Part shown: one piece after another, positions 50,401-62,019 of the stretch
Layout of the letters: the number at the start of each line of letters is the position of its first letter
How positions within the stretch are numbered: position 1 is the stretch's first letter
From: Phytophthora sp. 'mugwort'
Lineage: Eukaryota > Oomycota > Peronosporomycetes > Peronosporales > Peronosporaceae
Reading direction: 5' to 3'
Length of the DNA stretch: 64,000 nt
NCBI GenBank assembly: GCA_033558025.1
Contig: JAUCEF010000016.1
Location: 1,798,001-1,862,000 of the forward strand
The notes under the pieces: generated by a model
The model's database searches: none
What the model was told of the DNA's origin: nothing
Seen by the model: the letters and a program-made list of their open reading frames with translations, nothing else
Translations under genes and position numbers: made by a program

Positions 50401-50714
50401 CTCCAGGACGCCATCGTCCATAACTGACGCGGAATTCGATTCCTCTGGAGTGGACGCTTGCTTCAAGAGTACCACCTCCGCGAATTCTCCTGCCTTCAGG
50501 TCGACTATGAAATTTGTCGGCGTCAACTCTTCGAGATAAAGGAGCTCTGACACCTCTGGCAGCGGCTCTAGCTGGATGCCGCCTGCCTTGACCTGATGGC
50601 CGGTCTCGCCGTCGAGGATGTGATAACATCCTTCAACTGGCCGCGTCGGGAGAACCCGGGCGGGCCCTGGGTTCCGAGTCGCTTGAAGCGACTCTAGTCG
50701 ACGATTACAAGCCG
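47451..50714 (-). pseudogene. Gypsy pol: RT, RNase H, integrase
   Basis: Recognisable blocks: YPLIKEFEDVVSKDPPSQLP (about 50340-50280), LDLEDGYYQILMRKSDIPLT (about 49950), the RT active site YFDDIFVHS (about 49770), and FVSNVGVRADPEKVKAIS (about 49600). RNase H follows with DKELLVMKYAIVKFRVHVLG and VIYTDHALLRAA, then YKPGKLNVLADALSRRPDYE. The integrase zinc-binding region has KTCETCQRVKP. The integrase core has GSDRDPRLTAAFW, HPQTDGQTERVNRVLED and ECLVEFALNKAVHVST. A C-terminal KLKHRVLGPFVVLARHG segment ends it. Stops (e.g. just before AQSYFDD) and a deletion near VMHNAPATF show it is dead. Confidence 0.85.
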
Positions 50715-53440
50715 AACCAGAATATGGTTCCGGCCGTTTTAAGGCAGTTTTGCCAAGATTACGAACATCTCTCCTATCTTCTGGATATTGCGCGCCATGG
50801 CGCGCGCGTGCCATTCAGGCGACCGCTTCCACGGCAGGTTGTGCCCCCGTCAAACCATCCTTCGGCCAACGAGCGATACGACGTCCTCAAGAACATCCGG
50901 AAAGAGCAAGACGCGAAGCGCTGCATCATCGTCGACGAGTGATATTCTCTCCTTGTGGCCTGAAGTCCACATCAGTCCGTTTGGCGTTGTGAACAAGGGC
51001 GACGGTGACCCTCAAACCGCCGGTCGCGTAATACACGACCTATCCTGCCCAATGAACAAGTCGCTCAACGACGTTACCAACCAGGACGCGGTTTGTCATC
51101 CACGGTATGAACACTGCGATGTCATCGCTGCCGAGATCGGGAGTCAGCAGGCATGTCATTCCGGCAAAGATGTCAAGGAGCAGGCCGGCGACGTGACCCA
51201 CCCGTACGGACATGTGTGCGTCCATAGCCACAGCGTTCATCTGTTCGGCGGACGGCTTCACCGCGACAACGCCCTCGGGTTGATATGTCCGAGACCTTCG
51301 GCTGGCCCGGTTCCCCAGACAACTACGGCGTGGGGGGCGGTGCAATCTCGTTCATCCACGGACACACCACACTCACGTTAAGTTTCTTCAGTTCTAATTG
51401 GGTGGATGACCACATCAACGTTGCCGCAGATGTGGGGTCCAATTGTCAAAACGCGGAGCATTATCTATGACATGCCTGATCACTGTCCTTGGTCTCACCT
51501 CCATCAACGGAGACAAGTTTCCTAACTGGAGTACTCGACAGAAAGCACTCGGACTGGTGTTTGATTCATTAGCAGGCACTGTGTCTATACCCGAGTCCAA
51601 ATTTTCAAATGCCGACCGAATTGTTCGCCCCGCGCTTCAACCCGTTACGTTCCGCCGCTCCGAATACCGTTCGTTGCTGGGTTGGCTTCGGCACGTGGCA
51701 ACATGCATCCGTCCAGCCAGGGCCTTTCTGCAACGCCTACGGCAGCATGATCGTAACTTGCACCGGTGACAAACGGTTCCGGTATCCCAAGCCATACGTT
51801 CAGATCTACGCTGGTGGTTACTCATACTGTCCACCGCGCCCTTGAACGGCTATCTTGACGTATTTTAATACGCTTCCCGTGGCTAACGTCATCGTTGAAA
51901 TGGACGCATCCGACACCGGGTATGCGCCATCGTTCGCAAGAGCGCAATGCGTTTACCTACGTTTTCAGCGACGCCGAGCAGCATCTTATCCGCAAGTCAA
52001 AATATGATTTAGGCCTCGGTTTCGACATTAACTATCAAACTCCTATCCTGCGCATTCGATGGTCACGCATGGGGGACATCCTGCTCTGCACACCATCACC
52101 ACATCAGGCTTGACATTTTGTACCATGTCCACTTTCCCCGACACATCGACAACACGTCTACGATGTGTTGGCAAACAAAATGGCATCAAGAAACCACCGG
52201 GCCCAAACGGTTACCCAGCTTTTGGATTTGTGGGAATCCATAATCAATTTGCGATTCTCCGTATCACACATCGCCGGAGTCGACAACACGATAGTGTATG
52301 CGGGCTCGCGCAGATCTAACAGTTCATCACCCGCTAACTTGTTTGCTTCTATGACGTCTGGTTGGGTCCAGGTCGTCTCCAGCATCGCTTCCACCGACAT
52401 GGAGTCGACGTGGTATTCCATCTTCGCGCGCACTCGGTCGCAGTGACGATGTATGACCAGTACCTCAAAGCATTGCGCAAGTGGTTCAAATAATGCCATC
52501 ACCGTGGCATTTCTCCGGCTCTGGCAAACTCGTCGCTATCCGTCCGTATCAAGCACATCATCGATTTCGTGTTATTGCGATTCCGTGGTGGTTACGGTTC
52601 CGGTCAACCCGTGCGTAGCACAACCATTTTGGCCACGTTATCAGGCATTTGATATTTCTTCGTGGCAACTGGTCTAGCGTTTCCGTGAGACCACCATCAG
52701 ATCCGCATGCTCTTAAAGGCATCGGCCGCCTCGACAACCCGTCCAGCACAAGGTGCACGTTTCCATCCACCAGCTCGAGCTCTCTTTCGCATCCCTCAAT
52801 CCGGCGCAGCTCTCCGACCAAGCGCTACGAGACCCTCCTGTGTCTGGTCTTCTTCTTTTTCTGGCTTCGCCCTCGGAAATTGTGTCGACTGGGGGCAGAG
52901 CGTTCGCGCGATTCTTATTCAAAACAGAGGTCGTTGCCATTCTTGATGCGAACGGGACGCTAACGGCAACGCCACGCGCCGCGGCCTTGGTGCACATCCG
53001 TCTAATCGGCTCGAAGACAAACCAGAGCGACGACGCAACGCTGCGAGCGTTGAACTGGTTCGGAATCCAATTTGTGTGTCCTGTTTTCGGAGGGCCTGTC
53101 TACTGAAGGATAGGTAGTCCTTGCCCCAGAATATTCCAGCAGTCATGTATTTAAATGGACATGACAGACGCGAGTGTGTATCCCCCACGCGCATCTCCAG
53201 GGCAACTCAACAAGCGGCAATATACTCAGGACACCACCCAAGCAAGTACTGTCCACTCTCTCAGCGCAGGCGGCACGATACACATGTACCGCGCAGGCGT
53301 CGACAATATCACGATCCCGTTTCACGGTCAGTGGGCTTCAGACACGTTCAAGAAGTACACACGCCCTTGCAAAGAATCGGTGGTACTTCTCGCTTCACGT
53401 ATCGTCAGCGGGTCGAAGCACATGAAAAATTTTCAATGAA
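50715..53440 (+). pseudogene. DIRS-like retrotransposon pol: RT, RNase H and tyrosine recombinase
   Basis: Plus-strand islands: HGARVPFRRPLPRQV (about 50800), WPEVHISPFGVVNKGDGDPQ (about 50960), GRVIHDLSCP, the RT active block NWVDDHINVAADVG (about 51400), TFRRSEYRSLLGWLRHVATC (about 51650), RNase H VEMDASDTG (about 51893), NKMASRNHRAQ with HIAGVDNT (about 52170-52290), then a tyrosine recombinase: VHIRLIGSKTNQ (about 52990), VHSLSAGG (about 53262) and FHGQWASDTFKKYTR (about 53320-53365). RT followed by tyrosine recombinase is the DIRS/Ngaro signature. The HSLR Arg of the recombinase box reads Ser here, so recombination would be lost even without the many frameshifts. It sits where the Gypsy 5' half should be. 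Confidence 0.8.
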
Positions 53441-53570
53441 GCTCTGCGACGTCTTCCGTCTCTCTGGGGGGTTCAACTTATCCCACGAGGATAGAGCTGA
53501 AAGCCGACTCCGCAGCCTTCCCTGAAATAATGTACGAGCAAGTTGCCCCAGACACGACGATTAACTGACG

Positions 53571-53627
53571 GAAATTGTTACACCATTCGGATGAGTGACC
53601 TGGCACTCTTCATGTAACCCCGTTACA
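53571..53627 (-). repeat. Short Gypsy LTR start fragment
   Basis: On the minus strand it starts TGTAACGGGGTTACATGAAG and continues GAGTGCC.GGTCACTC, as at 29996 in the plus orientation. Only about 57 bp remain. It is possibly the left-over 5' LTR of the interrupted Gypsy element. Confidence 0.5.
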
Positions 53628-54323
53628 GTAACGTAGCAATGACATACCGTTGGCCGGATTCCCTCACGGACAGGGGCTGGCAATATCAAGTCCCCGGCGA
53701 TTGCCGACATTTCCGCCTCTCTGGGTATTGCTTTTCGGCTGCCGCATTACTAACATCCTTGAATCCACTGCTTGACTTCACGTTGTAGATTAGGCCACCT
53801 ACAGAGATGCACCACCCACCCTAGCGTAAGTAAGTGTCGCTCGCAAGTGTCCAGCCCAGATCGTACCACGGCAGTTCCTGAACACCCGGGACCACAAAGG
53901 GGGGAGGGGGCAATATCACTGGCCTACCACTCGTCGTATACTCGAACTCTGTCGCATCCACTCCTCGATTCCTGCCTTCGCCCTTCATCCGCTGCACTGG
54001 TCGGCTTCTCGTTTTGGAGTCTCGGGTGTCATCGGCAGTCAGTTGCAGCATGTTTTTTCCCGTTCGTCGCCCGTCTTCTTCAGTTGCACACTCGCCTTTT
54101 TCACCTGGCCGTGGTCCCTCGCGCTGATCACCAGTGGCATGAGGGACCCGTCGTGGATTGCACACACTTATTTTATGGTTCTCAATTTGAGGTGGGCCAC
54201 TTCACAGAACACAAGATCATAAACATTCGGAGCGTTTATCGCGCTGCTCATAGCGACTCACCGGAGCGATGAGCCGCCAAAGCATAGGGCCAGTGCCTTT
54301 ACAAGTAAATAATAATGGTAGAT
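53628..54323. other. Non-coding stretch, nothing recognised
   Basis: Overlapping ORFs of 114-166 codons on both strands have no domain or compositional support. No features found. Confidence 0.35.
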
Positions 54324-54381
54324 AGAAGACACAACTATAGTGTCCCTTATACAAAGAAGGGACACTATAGTTGTGTCTTCT
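54324..54381. repeat. Perfect hairpin: 25-bp arms, 8-nt loop
   Basis: Arm 54324-54348 (begins AGAAGACACAACTATAG) is the exact reverse complement of 54357-54381, separated by ATACAAAG. It lies 35 bp beyond the 3' end of the ABC-transporter relic. It could be a MITE core, a foldback precursor of small RNA, or a transcription-end structure. Confidence 0.9.
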
Positions 54382-54415
54382 ACTACTTAAGTGAATCTAA
54401 CTACTATTTAGTGAT

Positions 54416-57400
54416 ATATCGCTTTTGGTGATCGAAAGTATTTAAGCGCAAGTAGTGAAAACACCCGAAGAACGACAATGTAGGCTAGAATACACCCAAG
54501 TGAATCCAGATATCGTCGTACTTGATGTTGTACACTTGGTCGATATAGTTTTCACGGTGATGCGGCCAATCGACAGCGGTGCATTCTCCAGGATTCGACA
54601 GCCGATTTTTGGGGTTTCACTAACGGCAAATATTGTGACTTCGTCGTTTTTGGCAGTTGAGGGCAATCGCCGAAAGGAGTGCGATCAGGATGGACAAGGC
54701 GTATTGGTGTGGAAAAATATAGTAACACCACTTAAACGTGCTAGGAATGGACGCTGCCGGTGGGTTGGTTAAAGCCGGAGAATAGCAGGAAAGAAAGAAT
54801 TGAAAAGAACACCCACGATGGTTGCCAACTCGAGCGTCGGAAGAGCATACACGAGAAATTGTCCAAGGAAGTCTCCAATAACACAAAAAGCGACAAGTTG
54901 ATCCAGTACAGCAGCCCCCTAAATAAAGACTCGAACCCCAGCATTAGGTAGAAGACGGCGGAGAACAACAAGCCACTGGAAAAGGCATATGGAATCTCAT
55001 TAATGTCGCACTCACAAAGTACCAGAACACATGATACGTTTGTGCATTTCGTTCACGGTAAAAGGGGGCGCGTTCTCGAGCGGTGAAAGGGAGAACACTA
55101 TTGAAAGAATGTTGCCTTGATATAACGTTGTCATCAGGATCACTCCCACCGCCGAATTAATGCCTTGATAGGTTTTGTAGTATTCACGGAGAAGCAAAAG
55201 ACCGAACATGAAACCCAGACCCAGCGAAATCCCAAGGCGTGGGAGGTTATATGACGGAATCGTCCAATATATTGTGAAAAACCGCTTGGTCAACGATATT
55301 AATTGCGTCCACGCATCCGCGCGTTTGCTGCCAGACGCAGTTCTCAAAGAACTACCTCGTGCCACACCTGGTTGGTTCAATCCACGCAAGAGTGACAGGT
55401 ACTTGTTACTATGGTGGAAATGATGCACAAAATTATACTGCACGTGCTTTTGCTGCCTTTTCGAGTCTTCAAGACCAGCGCCGATGCATTCGAGCATCGA
55501 AGTCGCAGGATTCTGACCCTCCGGTAGTCGGGGGATGCCCGGAATCGACTCTAAGTAGTCAATTAGATGTCCACATTCACGCTGGTCTGGAAGTGCGTTG
55601 ACCAAACTACCAAGTAAACCTTTTCGCCATCATGTTTCAGTAGTAACAAGCTGTCAAACAGGAAGAAAATGTCAGAGGATGGCTGGTGAATGGTACAGAC
55701 GACCATACGTCCGCTGTTAGCCACCTTCCACACCCCATCCATGATATCGTGGCAAAGTGTGCATCCAAGCCACTTGTAGGTTCATCTAAGAAGAGCACAC
55801 TGGCTTGTGCCACCAATTCTACGCTAATTGTCAATCGTTTCATCTGCTCTTGTGATCGGCCTCGAATCAACTGGTCAGCGATTGAGCGTAATCCTAGGAT
55901 ATCCAAGCACTCTTCCACGGACGAATGCATCGGTAGAAATGCTGCCGATTGACGCAAGAGCGCGCTGAAGGTGAGAGCTTCACGGATTGTCGAGGCTTCG
56001 GAGTGGATATTTGTTGTTCACAGTAACCGGTACAACGCCGAATCGCTAGTCCGGTGACAGGGAAGCCATTCAGCAGATTTTCTCCGCGAATTGTCCCTCC
56101 TGTCTTACGACCAGTCATGACATCCATCAACGTCGTTTTGCCAGCCCCAGAAGACCCCATAAGCAGTCATGGTACCTGGAAGCGCATAACCACTTACTCC
56201 CTTATGTAGCTCGATCGACTCTTGTTCACTTTTCACAGAGTACCAGAGGTTCGTGAATGCCAATGTCACTGGTTTGAACTGCTTTCTTCCGTCGTGGACA
56301 TCGACCGTAGCAGTATCAGATTGATATTTTGGCTGCGATTTCGCCCTCGAGGCTCCTCCTGATGCAATTCTGTAGTAGTAGTCGACGTCTCCTGCTTTGA
56401 CACAATGTTGCTCCAGCTGTAGTTGTAGTGTTACTGAATTCTTCTAGTTCTTGTTTGTCAGAAGGCTTTTGAGTTGCTCGCATTTGCTTTCGTTGGAACT
56501 TACACGTAGAACATCAAACCGCATGTGTTCCAGAGCATAGCTAATAGCTGCTACAAAGAGGAAAATGGACAGTACAAGGTAGAGCATACCACCCCATATC
56601 CACTCTTCGGTTGACGGCACGTCGTACTGGGAAAGTAAATACTCTCCTATTGTCATATTGAACCGTACGCAATAATTCTCATTGTCGTAGATTCACACGT
56701 CAAAGCTAGATGAGCGGTATTGGCTCACGATCACCGAGCGTAAGCACCAAGCCACTGGATTTACCCAATACAGCCACGAAAAATAGTCTGGCATTTGAGC
56801 CATGGATACCACAAAACCTGCAAATACACTGAGCATGACGTTGGAGAGCGTGGATAGAGGTTGAGCCACATCTAGATTGGGCGAAAGCATAGACAAAAGC
56901 ACAAAGGAGCTGCTCAACGCTATGCTGGATAAAATCATCCCGAGTATAAAAACCAAGAAGAGGCCAATCTCTGCGACGAAGCCACACATCCAGTACACGA
57001 GCGATCCAACAAGACAACACACTCACACACAATCACTGACACAGCAGCCATGAGATACGCAATCACAAACGAAGACGTACGGTAGAAGTTGGCACGACGA
57101 TGCTTGTAGTAAATCTCCCGAGCTGCGATGAACGTCGGAATTTCAGATGACTGTCCCACCGACAGAAAAATTGCTGTCTGGTACACAATCCCCAAGGTCA
57201 CCTGGACGTTGGTAAGGTCAACTTGGAAGAATGTAATGCCGTAAATAAGACCACCGAATACCACCATCAATGCTCGTACACAAAGAAACTTTTTGTTGCG
57301 AAATGTGATGGTCATTTGCCGGTAAATTAGGCTTAAGGTGCTTTTCGTAAATGACTGCCGGAATTCCGATATTTTCATGAAATATTTTACGGCGTCACGG

Positions 57401-58560
57401 AATAATGTGGTACTGCAGGGGGTATCCAAAAATCTCATTGTGTCCCTGAAAATTAATGATTGGTTGAAACGATCTGCACATTCTTTTCCCAATCGTGGAA
57501 CTCGAGTCGATATCACACTCCAGCTCGATCAAATTCATATTGTTGCTGTTGTTTGGTAGCAATATCCAAAAGAAAGTCGGCGGCGTCGACATCTACAGGA
57601 CACATCAAGCACAATTGCTGAAAATACGGCAGCACCTGCTCGCGAGGTCCGTGGAAAATTACTTCACCATCATGTAGCAGCAAGATGTTGTCGAAAAGCT
57701 CGAAGATCTCCGGCGTAGGCTGCAGGAGAGCCATGACAACCGTTTGACATTGATTCTTGGCGATCTCACGCTGTCTCCAGACGATATCAAATGCCGTGGC
57801 GCTGTCTAGACCCGTGGTGATCTCGTCCGGGAAACTGACGCACTTCGTGGCAAGCGTCATCTCTTCAGTTGTCACACGTCGGCGTTCACCGCCAGAAACC
57901 CCACGAGTCAGGCCATTGCCAATCATAGTGTCTCGACATGCCTGTAGTCCAAGTTGACCAATGATCGTCTCCGTGTGATGTAGATATTGATCAGCTTGTT
58001 CATTTCCTGCACTGCCCGAATGGGCAAACTCGAGGGTATCCTGCACCGTCAGCGAAGGGAAGTGCTGGTCACTTTGTGGCACGTAACCAGCGAGCTGTGG
58101 TAGCTTTGGCAGCACTTCCTTCCACGTAAGCCCATTATACGAAATGTCGCCTCTCACCGTGACAGTCTTCCCCATAGGTAATTGGCCACTCCAAACCTTC
58201 ATGAGAGTTGACTTGCCCGATCCAGGGCGGACCAGCACGAGTGTGAGTGTCCCAGGATGGAACACTGCATTAACTTGGTTTAGCACATGTCGTTGCGTGA
58301 TATTTTTGCGAGTGAATTTGGTCGCTACTTTTTAAACCTGCTGAAAATGGACGGCAGCTCCGAGAGGCATCGGCCTCGATAACCACTGAGAGCTGTTTGC
58401 ACCGCACTTCCAGTTTCGGCAGCTTATGTCGATGAATTCGGAGGTTCGATTCGAGTAAACTTTATTCAGCTTGAGTAGTGGACGGTTTGGGCATTTACTT
58501 AAAGTGATGAACTGAGCGAGACTGCGTAGGTTGGATAATGAGACTCGGTTCAACTGTTTT
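54416..58560 (-). pseudogene. ABCG/PDR-type drug transporter, full-length but broken
   Basis: About 4.1 kb, the size of an intronless ~1370-aa PDR gene. From 58560: PKLEVRCKQLSVV, then NBD1 (open 58286-57513) with Walker A VRPGSGKST (usual GPPGSGKST), signature VSGGERRRVT and Walker B SFPDEITTGLDSA. TMD1 covers 57516-56444 (e.g. FRNKKFLCVRALMVVFGGLI, YYKHRRANFYR, WLYWVNPVAWCLRS). NBD2 covers 56160-55637 with [21 protein letters not shown] and LFLDEPTSGLDA. TMD2 covers 55605-54620. A C-terminal Cys/Gly-rich loop and a last HQKR-like tail lie near 54420. Stops and frameshifts occur throughout and the NBD2 signature (usually VSVEQRKR) reads RSQEQMKR. It was once an efflux pump of the plasma membrane. 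Domain order NBD-TMD-NBD-TMD is complete. Confidence 0.85.
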
Positions 58561-60171
58561 TTTATTATTTTTTTTTACAGCGAAATACTATCGAATTTGT
58601 GCTGTGGTTCCATACATCCAGCACTTCAAGGCCTCCCATTGTTTCACTGGATACGTAATATGTGGGTGTTCCCTCACTAGAAGCCAGCACTACACTGTAA
58701 AAATACCCCTCATCTCTTACTCCGAGTTTTGCGTTTGTGGTCGGGACAGTAGAAGTCACTTGACTAGGGAAGAATGAAGTTCTTGCTTAGTTGTAACACT
58801 ACTGTCTCTGGCATATTTACCAATGCACCAACCACACGCTGCACTGCTACGCGCAATTTTTCACTGTTAGGATGATCACAGCGTGAACTACGAGTGGATG
58901 GGCTTCCGAAACCATAAGAGATGGTGTGGTATGAAGACAAGACCTGCCCTGGTGACTCGATCGCCAAACAGGATTCGAAGAGGTGTCGTCGTTCATGGTC
59001 CGACAGTACGACGGACGGCATTGTATACTACTGCCAGCGGAACAGCATCTCAACGCGCTATCTTCCGATGGTCTTGCGTACAACGAGCTTGACCAACAGA
59101 TAGTCGAGCATGGTACCAAGACATACATTATTAAAATAAGATCTAAAATTACTTTTACCTAAAAATATGATAAAATTCAAGCCCTAACACTATATAGCGA
59201 CATTATTCACGTTACCGGTATTATGCTTGCGAGGGTTTCTTTTTCAACGTTAGGAATTGGATGGTAAGAACATCCACTACGGACAGCCTATAACCTGGAT
59301 TTATTCAGTACGTTGCCGACTGTCCTCACTTCCAGCTTCGACGTCTTGGACACCACGAGGCCGTCCTCACTCACTACCATCCCGCCCCTTGCTGCCGTGC
59401 CATTTGATGCCATTTGTGGAAAATTCTTAAGTAAGTCAACCTGCGCGGGCAAGTAGACGGCAAAAGCCCGCTGCTTTGTCTAGTTGAGAAACTCATGAGG
59501 ATGCCGTCGTGTTAATGTTGTTGCTGCCATGGGTATAACCATTGTCAAGGGTAAAATGCACATGTTCTTCAACAACCGTCGCAAAATGTTTGGCTTCGAG
59601 CAGACCTACACGATCTTAAACTGCTAAGATGACATCAGTGCCAATTCATCTTGAAATAGCCTCCCTGTCTCGTTGCGGATGGTCTGGTTTAAGGACCAAG
59701 AGTGCAACGGTCTTTCGATCTCCCAGCTCGGCCCAAAAGGCTTCATGGGCTTCAAAGGCACCAAGCTCTTCATTAGGTACGAAGTACAATATCACTCGAT
59801 GGTACAATTGACGGCGGGGTAGCCACATTTGCCTCTGTGATGATCAGAACTCTGGGGGCTTCAATAACCACTTACGGCGATGAATAGTGTACAGTTGGTG
59901 CGCACCAAAATTGGCAGCAAAAGGGCTCCTACATTATTCATTCTGTCCTTGGGGCATACCGTACATTATTTTGTGGAAATTTTGAATAGAACTCACAATA
60001 TCTCTTCGCCTTGCTGTTTACACCAAGCAGGGACCTGAACTTTTCTGGAGGGTTTTGGGTGAATAAAACAGCCGCTCATCACCTTTCAGCGATACACCGA
60101 TCGATCGCACTTCCTGCAGCGTCCACCAAGAGCACAGACGATCACTGACTGAGTGTACTAGTATCATCGTC
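58561..60171. other. Unrecognised stretch between ABC relic and kinase gene
   Basis: Minus-strand frames at 58759-58565 and 59021-58764 (e.g. MPSVVLSDHERRHLFESCLA) and plus-strand frames near 59530-59620 (VKGKMHMFFNNRRKMFGF) look protein-like but carry no family signature and are broken. They may be a decayed repeat. The promoter of the kinase gene should lie just before 60172. Confidence 0.35.
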
Positions 60172-61764
60172 ATGGCCCTCGGCTTACGGCGGCGGCTGCT
60201 CGACGCGTCAGGCTCGGCAGCCTCCTCCGCCCCAGCGTCGTCGTCCGACTTCCCGTACGCAATCGTGATCGGTGCGGCCGTCGGCGTGCTAGCTGTGATC
60301 CTCATCGTCCTCGGGCTCTTCTTCTACTGCAAAGAGCGCAAGCGCAACAAGGAGCTGGCGCTCGAGCCGTTCGTGAATTTGGCACCCAACCCGCCGGCCA
60401 GTCAACTCTCCCCGGGTATCGCGACAGCAGCCAATCAGTACTCGGCCAACAACTCCACCAAGCTGCAGCTCGCGGGCTCCATGGATGCACACGCAAGTTT
60501 CTACGTCATGACGTCGCCCGTGAACACGAGCGTACAACCGCCTGCAGTGCTGAAGCTCACGGGCAGCCAAGACTCATCCAGCAGGATAGACCAGCAGTCC
60601 ACGTCATTCCTAGCGAGCGACCCGTCGGTCCACAAGTCGGAGGAACAGAACTATGAACGGAGCTTCGGCGATACCCAAGACCTTGATACGTTCGACACAT
60701 CGGCACGGAGCAGGATCAATTCATTCGAAGGTCACGAGAGCTTCAGACGCGCGATGGGGTACAGTAACAGCACTAGTAGCAGCTCACGGACTGCCAATAG
60801 CAACAGCAACAACAATGACTCGACATGGCCCAGTTCGGGTCATGGAGGGTTATGGGACGACCCCGTTATCGTTGCAGCGCGCCTTCCCATGGATAGGATT
60901 ACCCTTGGTGACGTAATTAGTCGCGGAGGATTCGGTGAAGTACTGCGTGGGACGTACAAGAAGCGTAACGTGGCGATTAAGAGGCTGCTGCCGGAGACGA
61001 GGAAGGATTTGACCAAGATTGAAGAGTTCCTGGCAGAAATCAAGTTGCAGGCGGCACTAGAGCACGAACGTGTGGTGCGGTTCGTGGGTGTGGCATGGGA
61101 CTCGCTCACGGACTTGTGCGTCATGTCCGAGTTTATGGACGGAGGGGACCTGCGTGCTCTGCTGATCAAGTTTGATGAGGTGGACCACCGACCTGTGGGC
61201 TTTGACGCTGAAAAGGCCCGCGTTGCATTGGATGTGGCGCATGCGCTCACGTACTTGCACTGTTTAGACCCCATGGTGCTGCACCGCGACCTCAAGTCCA
61301 AAAACATCTTGCTAGATCGAACCTGGCGCGCAAAGCTCACGGACTTTGGTGTCTCAAGAGAACGCAGTGATCGCACCATGACGGCAGGCGTGGGCACGTC
61401 GCTGTGGATGGCCCCAGAGGTCATGATGGGAGAGCGATACGATGAGAAGGCTGACCTCTTCTCCTTCGGCATCGTGCTCAGCGAACTGGACTCGCATAAG
61501 CTTCCCTATGCTCGTGCCAAGGTTACCGAGACTGGACGCGTCATTCCGGATACGGCCATTCTGCAGCTTGTCTCCAGCGCTAGACTCAGCGTAGAATTCA
61601 CTCCGCCAGCTTCTCCAGCGCTGGAAGCAATGGTACACCTTGGTAAAGCCTGCGTGGCCTTCGAGCCAGATGAACGACCCACAGCCTCGCAAGCGCTGTA
61701 CCAGATGCAGCTTGTCATGCGCGCCTTCGCACTGGAAGAAACCGAGAAGTCGTTCGTCTTCTAG
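60172..61764 (+). CDS. Single-pass membrane TKL-type protein kinase
   Basis: 530 aa, single exon. A short N-terminus is followed by a membrane span at about 28-52 (YAIVIGAAVGVLAVILIVLG) and a basic stop-transfer KERKRNK. There is no long ectodomain. A Ser/Asn-rich juxtamembrane linker (about 60-238) precedes the kinase domain at about 241-525: P-loop SRGGFGEV, VAIK (K270), HRDLKSKN (H371-D373), DFG (391-393), APE in WMAPEVMMGERYDEKADLFSFG. All residues needed for catalysis are present, and the sequence is of the tyrosine kinase-like (TKL) group common in oomycetes, with Ser/Thr specificity expected from HRDLKSKN. It lies tail to tail with a related pseudokinase gene starting 256 bp downstream. 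Confidence 0.92.
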   Translation: MALGLRRRLLDASGSAASSAPASSSDFPYAIVIGAAVGVLAVILIVLGLFFYCKERKRNKELALEPFVNLAPNPPASQLSPGIATAANQYSANNSTKLQLAGSMDAHASFYVMTSPVNTSVQPPAVLKLTGSQDSSSRIDQQSTSFLASDPSVHKSEEQNYERSFGDTQDLDTFDTSARSRINSFEGHESFRRAMGYSNSTSSSSRTANSNSNNNDSTWPSSGHGGLWDDPVIVAARLPMDRITLGDVISRGGFGEVLRGTYKKRNVAIKRLLPETRKDLTKIEEFLAEIKLQAALEHERVVRFVGVAWDSLTDLCVMSEFMDGGDLRALLIKFDEVDHRPVGFDAEKARVALDVAHALTYLHCLDPMVLHRDLKSKNILLDRTWRAKLTDFGVSRERSDRTMTAGVGTSLWMAPEVMMGERYDEKADLFSFGIVLSELDSHKLPYARAKVTETGRVIPDTAILQLVSSARLSVEFTPPASPALEAMVHLGKACVAFEPDERPTASQALYQMQLVMRAFALEETEKSFVF

Positions 61765-62019
61765 CCGGTGTCTGTCGCAATCAAAAGCGGCATGTACATG
61801 TAGATCGGTCACTTTACTGCATTACTTACAGTGTTTCCATAGCTAAATCTTGTAATTATCCCCTCTGGTGTTGTTACCAGCTCGTAGCATCCTATGCATT
61901 TCCGTCATTTGCTGTCCTACAATTCCTACAATCTTAAATTGTCACACTACGCTGCGATGGCGTACTTCCTTCTCTTCCACTACATGTTTCGCTACATGTT
62001 CCACTTCAATCAACTCTTT
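61765..62019. other. Shared 3' intergenic region of the convergent kinase pair
   Basis: 255 bp between two stop codons. It must hold both 3' ends. No clear AATAAA was seen; the AT-rich centre is otherwise featureless. Confidence 0.4.

Larger units (their letters stand above)
45020..50714 (-). mobile_element. Ty3/Gypsy retrotransposon, 5' half missing
   Basis: On the minus strand: protease-linker region at about 50700-50250, RT and RNase H at about 50250-49000, integrase at about 48760-47860, a C-terminal region to about 47450, an unassigned 3' stretch, a polypurine tract (GGGGGAGGA at about 45353-45361) and the 3' LTR at 45020-45352. Domain order PR-RT-RH-IN defines Gypsy. At about 50715 the sequence switches to a plus-strand DIRS-like element, and only a short matching LTR start is seen beyond it at 53627. 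Gag and most of the 5' LTR are therefore gone. Confidence 0.82.

Noticed and set aside
53772..54272. 166-codon plus-strand ORF
   Set aside because: No motif, overlaps a similar-length minus ORF, and lies in sequence with no other coding sign.
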